Source: an uncultured Rivibacter sp. (lineage in GTDB: Bacteria; Pseudomonadota; Gammaproteobacteria; Burkholderiales; Burkholderiaceae). Taken from it: a stretch of DNA of 41,322 bases. Where the stretch lies: NCBI GenBank assembly GCA_946480925.1, contig CAMLLU010000050.1, positions 1 through 41,322 on the forward strand, written 5' to 3'. Below, piece by piece: positions 16,619 through 24,707 of the stretch. The notes below the pieces were generated by a model that worked only from the letters and a program-made list of their open reading frames with translations, had not been told where the DNA came from and did not search any database. Made by a program: the position numbers and the translations under genes. Numbering within the stretch: the stretch's first letter is position 1; every line of letters starts with the position of its first letter.

Positions 16619-17203
16619 TCAGATGCGGGTGTAGTCGTCCGGGCCCGTGGCCTGCGGAACCACCAGCGACAGGCGTTGCAGGAGCCGTGCTGGGTCGGTA
16701 TCCACCTGCAGCACCGCCAGTTGAGCTTCCGACAGAAACCCTGCCTGGGTGGTTTGGGACATGAAATCCAGAAAGCTGTCGTAGTAACCGGCCACGTTCA
16801 GCAGCCCGATCGGCTTGTCGTGATAGCCCAGCTGCCGCCATGTCCAGACTTCGAACAGCTCTTCGAAGGTGCCGATGCCGCCAGGCAACGCGACGAACAT
16901 GTCTGCTCGCTCGGCCATCATCTGCTTGCGCTGATGCATCGTCTGCACCACGTGCAGCTCGGCGAGGCCGCGGTGACCGACTTCCCGCTTCATCAGGCTG
17001 TCGGGAATGACGCCGACGACCCGCGCCCCGCCTTCGATGGCTGCGTCGGCCATCACACCCATCAAGCCGACGTTGCCGCCGCCGTACACGAGCTGCCAGC
17101 CGTTGCGGGCGATGAGCCTGCCCAGTTCGCGGGCCACCGCTTCGTATTCCGGGCGGTTGCCGAACCGAGAACCGCAGTAGACGCAAACGCTGAGAGGCTT
17201 CAT
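16619..17203 (-). CDS. LOG-family nucleotide phosphoribohydrolase (TIGR00730)
   Basis: 194 aa Rossmann-fold protein of the lysine-decarboxylase-like/LOG group. Members hydrolyse the N-glycosidic bond of nucleoside monophosphates (AMP or cytokinin monophosphates). Hallmarks: VYCGSRFGNRPEY, YGGGNVGLMGVMA (40-52), a REVGHRGLAELHVVQTMHQRK segment (split at the Q), and PGGIGTFEELFEVW (107-120) with the PGGxGTxxE catalytic signature. Last gene of the minus-strand series that begins with the sigma factor, 13 bp after dgkA. Some related proteins are annotated as lysine decarboxylase; that is an old error. Its physiological substrate here is unknown. Confidence 0.92.
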   Translation of the reverse strand: MKPLSVCVYCGSRFGNRPEYEAVARELGRLIARNGWQLVYGGGNVGLMGVMADAAIEGGARVVGVIPDSLMKREVGHRGLAELHVVQTMHQRKQMMAERADMFVALPGGIGTFEELFEVWTWRQLGYHDKPIGLLNVAGYYDSFLDFMSQTTQAGFLSEAQLAVLQVDTDPARLLQRLSLVVPQATGPDDYTRI

Positions 17204-17216
17204 TGCGGCCTCCGCA

Positions 17217-17591
17217 TCAGAACCGGTGCACCAGTGCCGCTACCCAGATGCCGCCGCACAGGATGAGCGACAGGAACACCGCGGCGCTGGCCAGGTCCTT
17301 GGCTCGCTTCGAGAGGTCGTGCAGTTCGTAGCTCACGCGGTCGATCGCAGCCTCGATGCCCGAGTTGAGCAGCTCGACGATCAGCACCAGCAGCACGGAG
17401 CCCACCAGCACGGACACCTCGAGCCAACTGCGCCCAACCCAGAACGCTGCGGGAACCATCAATACCGCAAGCCAGAACTCCTGGCGGAATGCACTTTCGC
17501 CGTGGTAGGCGATCTTCAGGCCTTCGATCGAGTAGCCGGTCGCTCGCACGATGCGCTCCAGGCCCGTGCGACCTTTGTAGGGATTGCTCAT
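17217..17591 (-). CDS. dgkA: Diacylglycerol kinase
   Basis: 124 aa integral inner-membrane enzyme that phosphorylates diacylglycerol to phosphatidate, recycling lipid left from membrane-derived glycan synthesis. The soluble front GRTGLERIVRATGYSIEGLK is followed by an amphipathic AYHGESAFRQEFWLAV with the conserved glutamate, then three membrane helices; ELLNSGIEAAIDRVS carries the Mg/ATP-site acidic residues. Length is that of the E. coli enzyme (about 122). Start at ATG 17591. It sits 41 bp after the RDD gene and 13 bp before the LOG gene, all on one strand, so it may be part of the sigma-factor operon. Confidence 0.94.
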   Translation of the reverse strand: MSNPYKGRTGLERIVRATGYSIEGLKIAYHGESAFRQEFWLAVLMVPAAFWVGRSWLEVSVLVGSVLLVLIVELLNSGIEAAIDRVSYELHDLSKRAKDLASAAVFLSLILCGGIWVAALVHRF

Positions 17592-17632
17592 GGCCGGCGA
17601 TTGTGCCGTGCCTGCGTGACGAAGCAGGGGCT

Positions 17633-18172
17633 TCAGCGCGGGGCTGGTGTCTGCCGCCAATGGACCAGCCGCGTGCCACACAACACATCGTGCAGAAACT
17701 GGCGTTGCGGATGCAGGAACGAAAGCAGCGCGTAGGCGAGAACGCCGCCCAGCACGCAGCCGAACAGCGCCCAGGCACTGCCGTGCCAACCGGCTGCATA
17801 GGCCATGGCCAGCGACGGCAGGAACCAGACCCAGCTTGCCAAATAGCGGGCCAATGCGCGAACGCGCGACACCGGTTGGCCATCGAGGCCGACAAGACGC
17901 ACGTGCCAAGTCTGCATGGCCAAAGTCTGGCCCGTGCGGGACCAGTACCACACGAAGTAGACGCCCAGCACCACAAAGAGCGCGGCGATCAAGCCATGCC
18001 GACCTTGCAGCGCGTGGCGCTGCTGGCTCACAACCGAGTAGGCAATGCCGGCGACGAATACGACGCCGAACAAGAGCACTCCCTCATAGAGGAAGCTCGC
18101 CATGCGTCGGCGCAGGCTGGGCGCACGCAGATCGGCGGCTGCCGCTGCCGGAATGGCCGGTACGGTGGCCAT
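17633..18172 (-). CDS. RDD-family membrane protein
   Basis: 179 aa. Three to four hydrophobic segments (about 28-48, 63-77, 108-128, 133-150) with the RDD pattern: RRRMASFLYEGVLLF near the N-terminus, WYWSRTGQTLAMQTWHVRLVG in the middle, and the end HPQRQFLHDVLCGTRLV. The first acidic position is glutamate (YE) rather than aspartate. RDD proteins are small transport-like membrane proteins; some are linked to Na+ export, most are unassigned. The start ATG overlaps the DUF3106 stop by one base (TGATG), so the two are translationally coupled. Fourth gene of the sigma-factor operon. Confidence 0.88.
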   Translation of the reverse strand: MATVPAIPAAAAADLRAPSLRRRMASFLYEGVLLFGVVFVAGIAYSVVSQQRHALQGRHGLIAALFVVLGVYFVWYWSRTGQTLAMQTWHVRLVGLDGQPVSRVRALARYLASWVWFLPSLAMAYAAGWHGSAWALFGCVLGGVLAYALLSFLHPQRQFLHDVLCGTRLVHWRQTPAPR

Positions 18173-18915
18173 CAGTTCTGGCGGCGCGAGCGGGGCGGCT
18201 CGACGGCAGCGGCCTGCGGGCCTCGTTGAGGCAGTAGCGTGTTGCGATCGACGAACTCAGGCGTCGCCGCGATCTTCGGCAGCCCGGTTTGCTGATGCGG
18301 CGGCGGGTTGGGCTGTCTGGACATCAAGTTCGTGGTGGCACCAGGCCGGGCCTGCACGACGGTCGGCGCTACCGGCTTCGGCCGCGGAGCGGTATGCAGC
18401 GGGTTGGGCACGATGTTCGACTTGGACTGCTCCGCACGTGCCGCGCGGTCGCGGGTATCCTGCGGCGCGCGGCGTTCGGCCGCCCGCGACGCCAGCGCCT
18501 TGCGTTCCTCTTCCGGCAGGGCCTGATAGGCCTCCCAGCGGGCTCGGCGCTCGTCGCGATCGGCCCGTTGCTTGGCCTCCTGGAAATTCTGGCGAACCTG
18601 GCCGCGCTGGTTGGGCGTGAGCCGGGCCCAGTCGGCCATGCGTTCCTGCATGCGTTGCTGTTCAGTCGGTGCCAGCTTGGGGTAGCGTGTGGCCAGTTCG
18701 AGCCACTTCTGTTTGCGAGGTGCGTCGAGCCCGTCCCAGTCCTCACGCAAGGGCTTCAGTACCTCCCGCTGCGCCGGGGTGAGCTGGTTCCACCCCGGCC
18801 CGCCGGACACTGCGCCGGCTGCCGTGGCGGCACAGGGAGCGAGGGTGACGCCCAGCACCAAAGCCAACGCCGGCAACAGTCGGCGCAGCGCATGCAGTTG
18901 GTGCTGTGCCTTCAT
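18172..18915 (-). CDS. DUF3106 periplasmic protein
   Basis: 247 aa exported protein. An N-terminal signal segment (about 10-33, LRRLLPALALVLGVTLAPCA). The mature part has helical repeats with LTxxQR-type motifs: LTPAQREVLKPL (45-56), LAPTEQQRMQERM (81-93), LTPNQRGQVRQNF (99-111) and LPEEERKALA (133-142). These resemble the LTxxQ motif of CpxP/Spy/ZraP periplasmic chaperones. The Pro-rich C-terminal third (about 165-247) looks disordered. It lies 6 bp after the DUF3619 gene and overlaps the RDD gene by one base. A sensor or chaperone role for the adjacent sigma factor is my inference. Confidence 0.85.
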   Translation of the reverse strand: MKAQHQLHALRRLLPALALVLGVTLAPCAATAAGAVSGGPGWNQLTPAQREVLKPLREDWDGLDAPRKQKWLELATRYPKLAPTEQQRMQERMADWARLTPNQRGQVRQNFQEAKQRADRDERRARWEAYQALPEEERKALASRAAERRAPQDTRDRAARAEQSKSNIVPNPLHTAPRPKPVAPTVVQARPGATTNLMSRQPNPPPHQQTGLPKIAATPEFVDRNTLLPQRGPQAAAVEPPRSRRQN

Positions 18916-18921
18916 CTGCGG

Positions 18922-19404
18922 TCATTCCCGCCCGGCGGCGGGCCCAGGCATGCTGAGGAATTCCCGGAAACCGGGGTCGTTGTAGGCATCAGGCGGCAGG
19001 TCGTCAGACAAGAGGTCAGCATCGATCTCGGCCGCCGTGTCGATTTCTTCCTGCTGCTGGATCTGTTGCACCAGCAGCAGTCCCGCCACAAGTGCCACGA
19101 AGGGCAGGAGCGACGCCAAGCGCACCCACCATTTGGGCGAGTTGCCACCGAGCAATGCGCTGCTTGCCGGGCCGGAACCTGTGGTCACCACTGCAACCGC
19201 TGGGGTCGTTGCGGTCAGGCGCCGGGCAGCGCGGGCGCGTTCGACGGCCTGATCGCGGGCGACCCGCAGGCGTTCGCTTACGTCGTGGGGAAGGGCATCG
19301 CTGCCCTCGCTCAGGCGCGCAGCAAGGCGCAGCGCGAAACGGGCTTCCAATGCCTCAGGGTCGAGGCGTGGTGTCCGCAGGTAGGTGGCGTTCGAGTTCT
19401 TCAC
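18922..19404 (-). CDS. DUF3619 single-span membrane protein, possible anti-sigma factor
   Basis: 160 aa, starting at GTG 19404, which overlaps the sigma-factor stop as GTGA. The first 90 residues are charged and helical (DPEALEARFALRLAARLSEG; LRVARDQAVERARAARRL) and lack a signal peptide. A single hydrophobic helix spans about 94-115 (VRLASLLPFVALVAGLLLVQ). A short acidic C-terminal part follows (QQQEEIDTAAEIDADLLSDD). Cytoplasmic helical domain, one helix, short outer tail, and a gene coupled to an ECF-like sigma gene: this is how anti-sigma factors are arranged. The family is annotated only as DUF3619, so the anti-sigma role is inference. Confidence 0.85.
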   Translation of the reverse strand: MKNSNATYLRTPRLDPEALEARFALRLAARLSEGSDALPHDVSERLRVARDQAVERARAARRLTATTPAVAVVTTGSGPASSALLGGNSPKWWVRLASLLPFVALVAGLLLVQQIQQQEEIDTAAEIDADLLSDDLPPDAYNDPGFREFLSMPGPAAGRE

Positions 19405-19967
19405 AGCGTGATTCCCTTCGCTCTCAGGGCCTTGGCCAAGCTGTGCACTGCGCGGGAGCAGTGGGTCTTGACGCTGCCCTCGGAACAACCCATGGCAGCA
19501 GCCGTCTCGGCGACATCGAGCTCTTCCCAGTAACGCATCAAAAAAGCCTCGCGTTGACGCGCCGGCAGCTTGCTGACTTCGCCCTCGATCACTTGCAGGA
19601 TTTGGGCCCGTGAAACCGATTCCGCCGTGCTTTCGGTCGCAGTAGAGCCGTCCAGGGCTTCCAAGGTTTCCAGTAAATCGAAGTCGCCGTCGGAGTCGGG
19701 CCCCTCGAAATCCGAGAACGATTGCATGACCGCGCTGCGCACCTTCTGTCGGCGAAACCAATCCATGGTCGCGTTCGACAGGATGCGCTGGAACAACAGC
19801 GGCAACTCGGCGGCGGGGCGATCCGCGTACTTTTCAGCCAGGCGGATCATGGCGTCCTGCACGATGTCGAGCGCACCTTCCTCGTCACGCATCGCATAGA
19901 CGGTACGCTTGAAGGCTCGCTTTTCGACGCTCTTGAGGAAGTCCGTGAGTTCTTTGTCGGTAGCCAA
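19401..19967 (-). CDS. ECF-like sigma-70 family RNA polymerase sigma factor
   Basis: 188 aa with region 2 at about 15-80 (FKRTVYAMRDEEGALDIVQDAM; LLFQRILSNATMDWFRRQK) and region 4 at about 125-180 (LPARQREAFLMRYWEELDVA; AAAMGCSEGSVKTHCSRAV). Regions 1 and 3 are missing, as in ECF sigma factors. The linker (about 82-120) is long and acidic. Translation starts at TTG 19967, the only start giving the familiar N-terminus (MATDKELTDFLKSVEKRAF), and no Shine-Dalgarno precedes it, so weak initiation is expected. Divergent from ilvB with 276 bp between starts; first gene of a minus-strand operon with DUF3619, DUF3106 and RDD genes. Target promoters unknown. Confidence 0.92.
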   Translation of the reverse strand: MATDKELTDFLKSVEKRAFKRTVYAMRDEEGALDIVQDAMIRLAEKYADRPAAELPLLFQRILSNATMDWFRRQKVRSAVMQSFSDFEGPDSDGDFDLLETLEALDGSTATESTAESVSRAQILQVIEGEVSKLPARQREAFLMRYWEELDVAETAAAMGCSEGSVKTHCSRAVHSLAKALRAKGITL

Positions 19968-20090
19968 GGGGGTGGCGTGTGCTGTTCGTCGGCGCAGGGC
20001 TGAGGGCGCCGAGGCGGCGCGATTATGTCATTGCACCGAAATCAGGCAGTACCCAGGCGTGTCAACGAGTGCACTGCGTCGAACTGATGC

Positions 20091-20096
20091 CATAAT
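20091..20096 (+). promoter_or_regulatory. Candidate -10 element of the ilvB promoter
   Basis: CATAAT in the divergent region, followed by GCTGCTTCGC. Transcription from it would give a 5' leader of about 140 nt before ilvB. The -35 region is poor (AGTGCA at 20068-20073), which would fit activator dependence or a wrong call. Confidence 0.4.
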
Positions 20097-20137
20097 GCTG
20101 CTTCGCACAACGCTCTTTAGGTCTCAAACGGCCGCCC

Positions 20138-20206
20138 GACCTGGGTGCCGATTTTTTGACCGCGCAGGTCCCACATCCACCTCATAAGGGTGCGAAGAGG
20201 GGCACC
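20138..20206 (+). promoter_or_regulatory. Structured 5' leader of ilvB (two crossing stems)
   Basis: GACCTG at 20138-20143 can pair with CAGGTC at 20165-20170, and GGTGCC at 20144-20149 with GGCACC at 20201-20206. The stems cross, so they would be either alternative folds or a pseudoknot. A six-T run at 20152-20157 lies in the first loop. No leader peptide rich in Leu, Ile or Val is seen, so classic ribosome attenuation is not supported. Confidence 0.35.
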
Positions 20207-20243
20207 AAAGGTTTTTCGTTAGAGAAATTCCAAGAGGTTCTAA

Positions 20244-22019
20244 ATGGACATGTCTGCCGCGGAAGTCAAGCGTGCCGCTTCGGCACAACCGCAACCTTCT
20301 CCCAATCAGGAGCTCAACGGCTCCGAGATCCTCGTTCGCTGCCTGCAGGCCGAAGGTGTCAAGCACATCTGGGGCTATCCAGGTGGTGCCGTCCTTTACA
20401 TCTACGACGCCCTGTACAAGCAGGAAACGATCGAGCACGTCCTGGTACGCCATGAGCAGGCCGCGATTCACGCCGCGGATGGCTATGCACGCGCGACCGG
20501 CGACGTAGGCGTGGCGCTGGTGACCTCCGGGCCCGGCGTGACGAATGCCGTGACAGGCATTGCCACTGCCTACATGGACTCGATCCCGATGGTGATCATC
20601 ACTGGCCAGGTGCCGACGCCAGCGATCGGGTTGGATGCATTCCAGGAGTGCGACACGGTGGGCATCACGCGCCCGATCGTGAAGCACAACTTCCTGGTCA
20701 AGGACGTGCGTGATCTGGCCGTCACCATCAAGAAGGCGTTCCATATCGCGCGTACCGGCCGCCCCGGCCCGGTGGTGGTGGACGTTCCCAAGGACGTTTC
20801 ACTGAAGACGGCGCCGTTCCAGTATCCGACCCACGTCGAGATGCGCTCGTACACGCCGGCGCGCAAGGGGCACAGTGGGCAGATCCGCAAGGCGGTGCAG
20901 CTCTTGCTGCAGGCCAAGCGTCCGTACATCTACACGGGCGGCGGCGTGGTCCTAGGCAACGCGTCGGCCGAACTGCGTGAACTGGTCAATCTGCTGGGCT
21001 ACCCCTGCACCAACACGCTGATGGGCCTGGGTGCCTTCCCGTCCACCGATCCGCGCTTCCTCGGCATGCTGGGCATGCATGGCACCTACGAAGCCAACAT
21101 GACCATGCAGAACTGTGACGTTCTGCTGGCCGTGGGCGCGCGCTTCGACGACCGTGTGATCGGCAACCCCAAGCACTTCGCGTCGGTGGAGCGCAAGATC
21201 ATCCACGTGGACATCGACCCGTCGTCGATCTCCAAGCGCGTGAAGGTCGACATCCCCATCGTCGGCGATGTGAAGGACGTGCTGCAGGAGCTGATCGCGC
21301 AGTTGAAGGAGGCCCAAGCCAAGCCAGACAGTACAGCGCTGTCGGCCTGGTGGGCGCAGATCAACGAGTGGCGAAAGCGCGAGTGCCTGAAGTACAAGCG
21401 CTCCAACGAGGTCATCAAGCCGCAGTACGTGATCGAAACGCTGTGGGAGATGACCAAGGATCGCGAGACCTACATCACGTCCGACGTTGGCCAGCACCAG
21501 ATGTGGGCCGCTCAGTTCTACCGCTTCGACGAACCGCGCCGTTGGATCAACTCCGGTGGCCTGGGCACCATGGGCGTCGGCCTGCCGTACGCCATGGGCA
21601 TCAAACTGGCCAAGCCCGATGCCGACGTGTTCTGCATCACCGGCGAGGGCTCGATCCAGATGTGTATCCAGGAGCTCTCGACCTGCCTGCAGTACAAGAC
21701 GCCGGTCAAGATCGTCTCGCTGAACAACCGCTACCTGGGCATGGTGCGACAGTGGCAGCAGCTCGACTATGGCGGCCGCTACTCGCACAGCTACATGGAC
21801 GCACTGCCGGACTTCGTGAAGCTGGCCGAGGCCTACGGCCATGTCGGCTTGCTGGTCGAAAAGCCGGGTGACGTGGAGCCCGCGCTGCACGAGGCCATGA
21901 AGCTCAAGGACCGCACGGTGTTCCTCGACGTGCGCACCGATCCGACCGAGAACGTCTGGCCCATGGTCCAGGCGGGCAAGGGCATTACGGAGATGCTGCT
22001 GGGTTCCGAAGACCTCTGA
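20244..22019 (+). CDS. ilvB: Acetolactate synthase, large (catalytic) subunit
   Basis: 591 aa ThDP enzyme condensing two pyruvates to acetolactate, or pyruvate and 2-oxobutyrate to acetohydroxybutyrate, the first common step to valine, leucine and isoleucine. The catalytic glutamate is E71 in LVRHEQAAIHAADGYARATG; FAD-domain segments include GVGLPYAMGIKLAKP. The ThDP/Mg motif reads GEGSIQM, then LNNRYLGMVRQWQ; most families have GDG in this place. The same GEG form is, as I recall, normal in betaproteobacterial IlvB/IlvI. GAGG lies six to seven bases before ATG 20244. First gene of ilvB-ilvH-ilvC. The paralog name ilvI is used in some genomes. Confidence 0.96.
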   Translation: MDMSAAEVKRAASAQPQPSPNQELNGSEILVRCLQAEGVKHIWGYPGGAVLYIYDALYKQETIEHVLVRHEQAAIHAADGYARATGDVGVALVTSGPGVTNAVTGIATAYMDSIPMVIITGQVPTPAIGLDAFQECDTVGITRPIVKHNFLVKDVRDLAVTIKKAFHIARTGRPGPVVVDVPKDVSLKTAPFQYPTHVEMRSYTPARKGHSGQIRKAVQLLLQAKRPYIYTGGGVVLGNASAELRELVNLLGYPCTNTLMGLGAFPSTDPRFLGMLGMHGTYEANMTMQNCDVLLAVGARFDDRVIGNPKHFASVERKIIHVDIDPSSISKRVKVDIPIVGDVKDVLQELIAQLKEAQAKPDSTALSAWWAQINEWRKRECLKYKRSNEVIKPQYVIETLWEMTKDRETYITSDVGQHQMWAAQFYRFDEPRRWINSGGLGTMGVGLPYAMGIKLAKPDADVFCITGEGSIQMCIQELSTCLQYKTPVKIVSLNNRYLGMVRQWQQLDYGGRYSHSYMDALPDFVKLAEAYGHVGLLVEKPGDVEPALHEAMKLKDRTVFLDVRTDPTENVWPMVQAGKGITEMLLGSEDL

Positions 22020-22186
22020 AGCCTGGGCCCAAACCGTGCGAGGGTGGCTTGCTTGCCGGCAAGTCATCAGGAGCGCGGGGGAAGGCGCAGGCCTGTCTGC
22101 TGGAGCATTTTCTTTCCTTCATCGAAAGGCGTGGCCAAGGGCTCGGGGTTACCGCTCCCGGTCTGAAGAGCGCGACGAACGATCAC
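22020..22186 (+). promoter_or_regulatory. ilvB-ilvH intergenic region, possible ilvH RNA motif
   Basis: 167 bp with no supported gene in an otherwise tight operon. It holds the palindrome CTTGCCGGCAAG (about 22052-22063), a CTTTC/GAAAG hairpin (about 22113-22129), and a G/C-rich region pairing CGGGG with CTCCCG near 22143-22160. No Shine-Dalgarno is visible just before the ilvH ATG. A structured cis-element upstream of ilvH, the ilvH RNA motif, has been described in Betaproteobacteria by comparative genomics; this region is where it would be. I cannot align it here. Confidence 0.4.
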
Positions 22187-22678
22187 ATGAAACACATCAT
22201 TGCGTGTCTGCTGGAGAACGAGCCGGGTGCTCTCTCCCGCGTGGTGGGCCTGTTTTCGGCCCGTGGCTACAACATCGAAAGCCTCACGGTCGCACCGACG
22301 GAAGATCCGTCGCTGTCGCGCATGACCATCGTGACCACCGGCTCGGACGACGTGATCGAGCAGATCACCAAGCACCTGAACCGCCTCATCGAGGTGGTGA
22401 AGGTGGTCGACCTGACCGAAGGCAGCTTCACCGAACGCGAGCTGATGCTCATCAAGGTGCGCGCCGTCGGCAAGGAGCGCGAGGAGATGAAGCGCATGTC
22501 GGACATCTTCCGCGGCCGCATCATCGACGTTACCGAAAAGACCTACACGATCGAGCTGACCGGCGACGCCGGCAAGCTCGACGCCTTCATCGAGGCGGTG
22601 GACCGCACCGCCATTCTGGAAACCGTGCGCACCGGCACCAGCGGGATCGGTCGCGGCGAGCGCATCCTGCGCGTTTGA
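22187..22678 (+). CDS. ilvH: Acetolactate synthase, small (regulatory) subunit
   Basis: 163 aa regulatory partner of the large subunit; it raises activity and confers valine feedback inhibition. The N-terminal ACT domain is clear (HIIACLLENEPGALSRVVGL, then FSARGYNIESLTV), followed by MTIVTTGSDDVIEQITKHLN and the second domain with RELMLIKVRAVGKEREE and GRIIDVTEKTYTIELTG. Start ATG 22187 matches the family; a longer frame from 22049 adds a non-conserved stretch. The name ilvN is used in some genomes. Lies 51 bp before ilvC. Confidence 0.95.
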   Translation: MKHIIACLLENEPGALSRVVGLFSARGYNIESLTVAPTEDPSLSRMTIVTTGSDDVIEQITKHLNRLIEVVKVVDLTEGSFTERELMLIKVRAVGKEREEMKRMSDIFRGRIIDVTEKTYTIELTGDAGKLDAFIEAVDRTAILETVRTGTSGIGRGERILRV

Positions 22679-22699
22679 AATCGACTCCCGCCTGACTGA

Positions 22700-23746
<1,047 letters not shown>

Positions 23747-23766
23747 TTCAGATCTCAGCGTGAAAC

Positions 23767-23799
23767 GCCGCGGCGCCGCAAGGTGCACGCGGCTTTTTT
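23767..23799 (+). terminator. Rho-independent terminator after ilvC
   Basis: GCCGCG at 23767-23772 pairs with CGCGGC at 23788-23793, with partial pairing inside, followed by six T. It lies about 20 bp after the ilvC stop. Confidence 0.85.
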
Positions 23800-23858
23800 C
23801 ATGGGAGGGGTGATGTATCCTCGCCGGCCTATGCCCAGCCAACCGACCGTCTTCAACC

Positions 23859-24692
23859 ATGCATGACGCAGCCATGGACGACACCCACGACGTGACCGAA
23901 GACCCGGTGGCGCATCGTCCGCGTCGCAAGGGCATCTACATCCTGCCGAACCTGTTCACGCTGGCGGCGCTGTTCGGTGGTTTCTACGCCGTCGTGATGG
24001 CGATGAATGGGCGCTTCGAGCAAGCCGCCATCGGCGTGTTCTGCGCGATGGTGCTCGACAGCCTCGACGGCCGCGTGGCGCGCATGACCAACACGCAAAG
24101 CACCTTCGGCGAGCAGATGGACAGCCTGTCCGACATGGTGTCGTTCGGCGCCGCGCCGGCGCTCATCGTCTACGAGTGGGCGCTCAAGGGGTTAGGAAAG
24201 CTGGGCTGGATCGCCGCCTTCGTCTACTGCGCTGGAGCCGCGCTGCGTTTGGCACGCTTCAACACCAACATCCAGGTGGTGGACAAGCGCTTCTTCCAGG
24301 GCTTGCCCAGCCCTGCGGCGGCGGCATTGGTGATGGGCTTCATCTGGTTGCTCGACGACGCCGGCTATCGTGATGTGCGCAGCATCGAATGGCTGGCGTG
24401 GACGGCTTTCGGCTTCACGCTCTATGCGGGGCTGACGATGGTGACCAACGTGCCGTTCTACAGCTTCAAGGACGTGAGCTTCAAACGTTCCGTCCCCTTC
24501 ATCGTCATCGTCGCGATCGCGCTCGGCATTGCGGTCATCAACATCCATCCGCCCACCGTGTTGTTCGGCCTGTTCGTCATCTACGGTCTTTCGGGCTATG
24601 TTGTCTATGTATGGAAGAAGCGTCTGGGTCGTCCGGTGAGCGTGATCGCCACGTCGAAGGACGAACCCGACGAACAAGGCCTGCACGAGTAG
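23859..24692 (+). CDS. pssA: CDP-diacylglycerol--serine O-phosphatidyltransferase
   Basis: 277 aa membrane enzyme making phosphatidylserine, the precursor of phosphatidylethanolamine. The CDP-alcohol phosphotransferase motif is complete: D70-G71 (SLDGRVAR), A74-R75, G84, D88 and D92 in GEQMDSLSDM. About seven to eight hydrophobic helices; a cytoplasmic N-terminus (VAHRPRRKGIYILPNLFT). Start at ATG 23859 or 23874 (MDDTHD); neither has a strong ribosome-binding site. It sits between ilvC and leuA, 15 bp before leuA, an arrangement common in betaproteobacteria, with no metabolic link to the amino acid genes that I know of. Confidence 0.94.
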   Translation: MHDAAMDDTHDVTEDPVAHRPRRKGIYILPNLFTLAALFGGFYAVVMAMNGRFEQAAIGVFCAMVLDSLDGRVARMTNTQSTFGEQMDSLSDMVSFGAAPALIVYEWALKGLGKLGWIAAFVYCAGAALRLARFNTNIQVVDKRFFQGLPSPAAAALVMGFIWLLDDAGYRDVRSIEWLAWTAFGFTLYAGLTMVTNVPFYSFKDVSFKRSVPFIVIVAIALGIAVINIHPPTVLFGLFVIYGLSGYVVYVWKKRLGRPVSVIATSKDEPDEQGLHE

Positions 24693-24707
24693 GCCGTGGA
24701 GACTCTC

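Noticed and set aside
23831..23866. Eleven-codon ORF overlapping the pssA start
   Set aside because: No ribosome-binding site and no conserved or regulatory codon pattern; likely chance.
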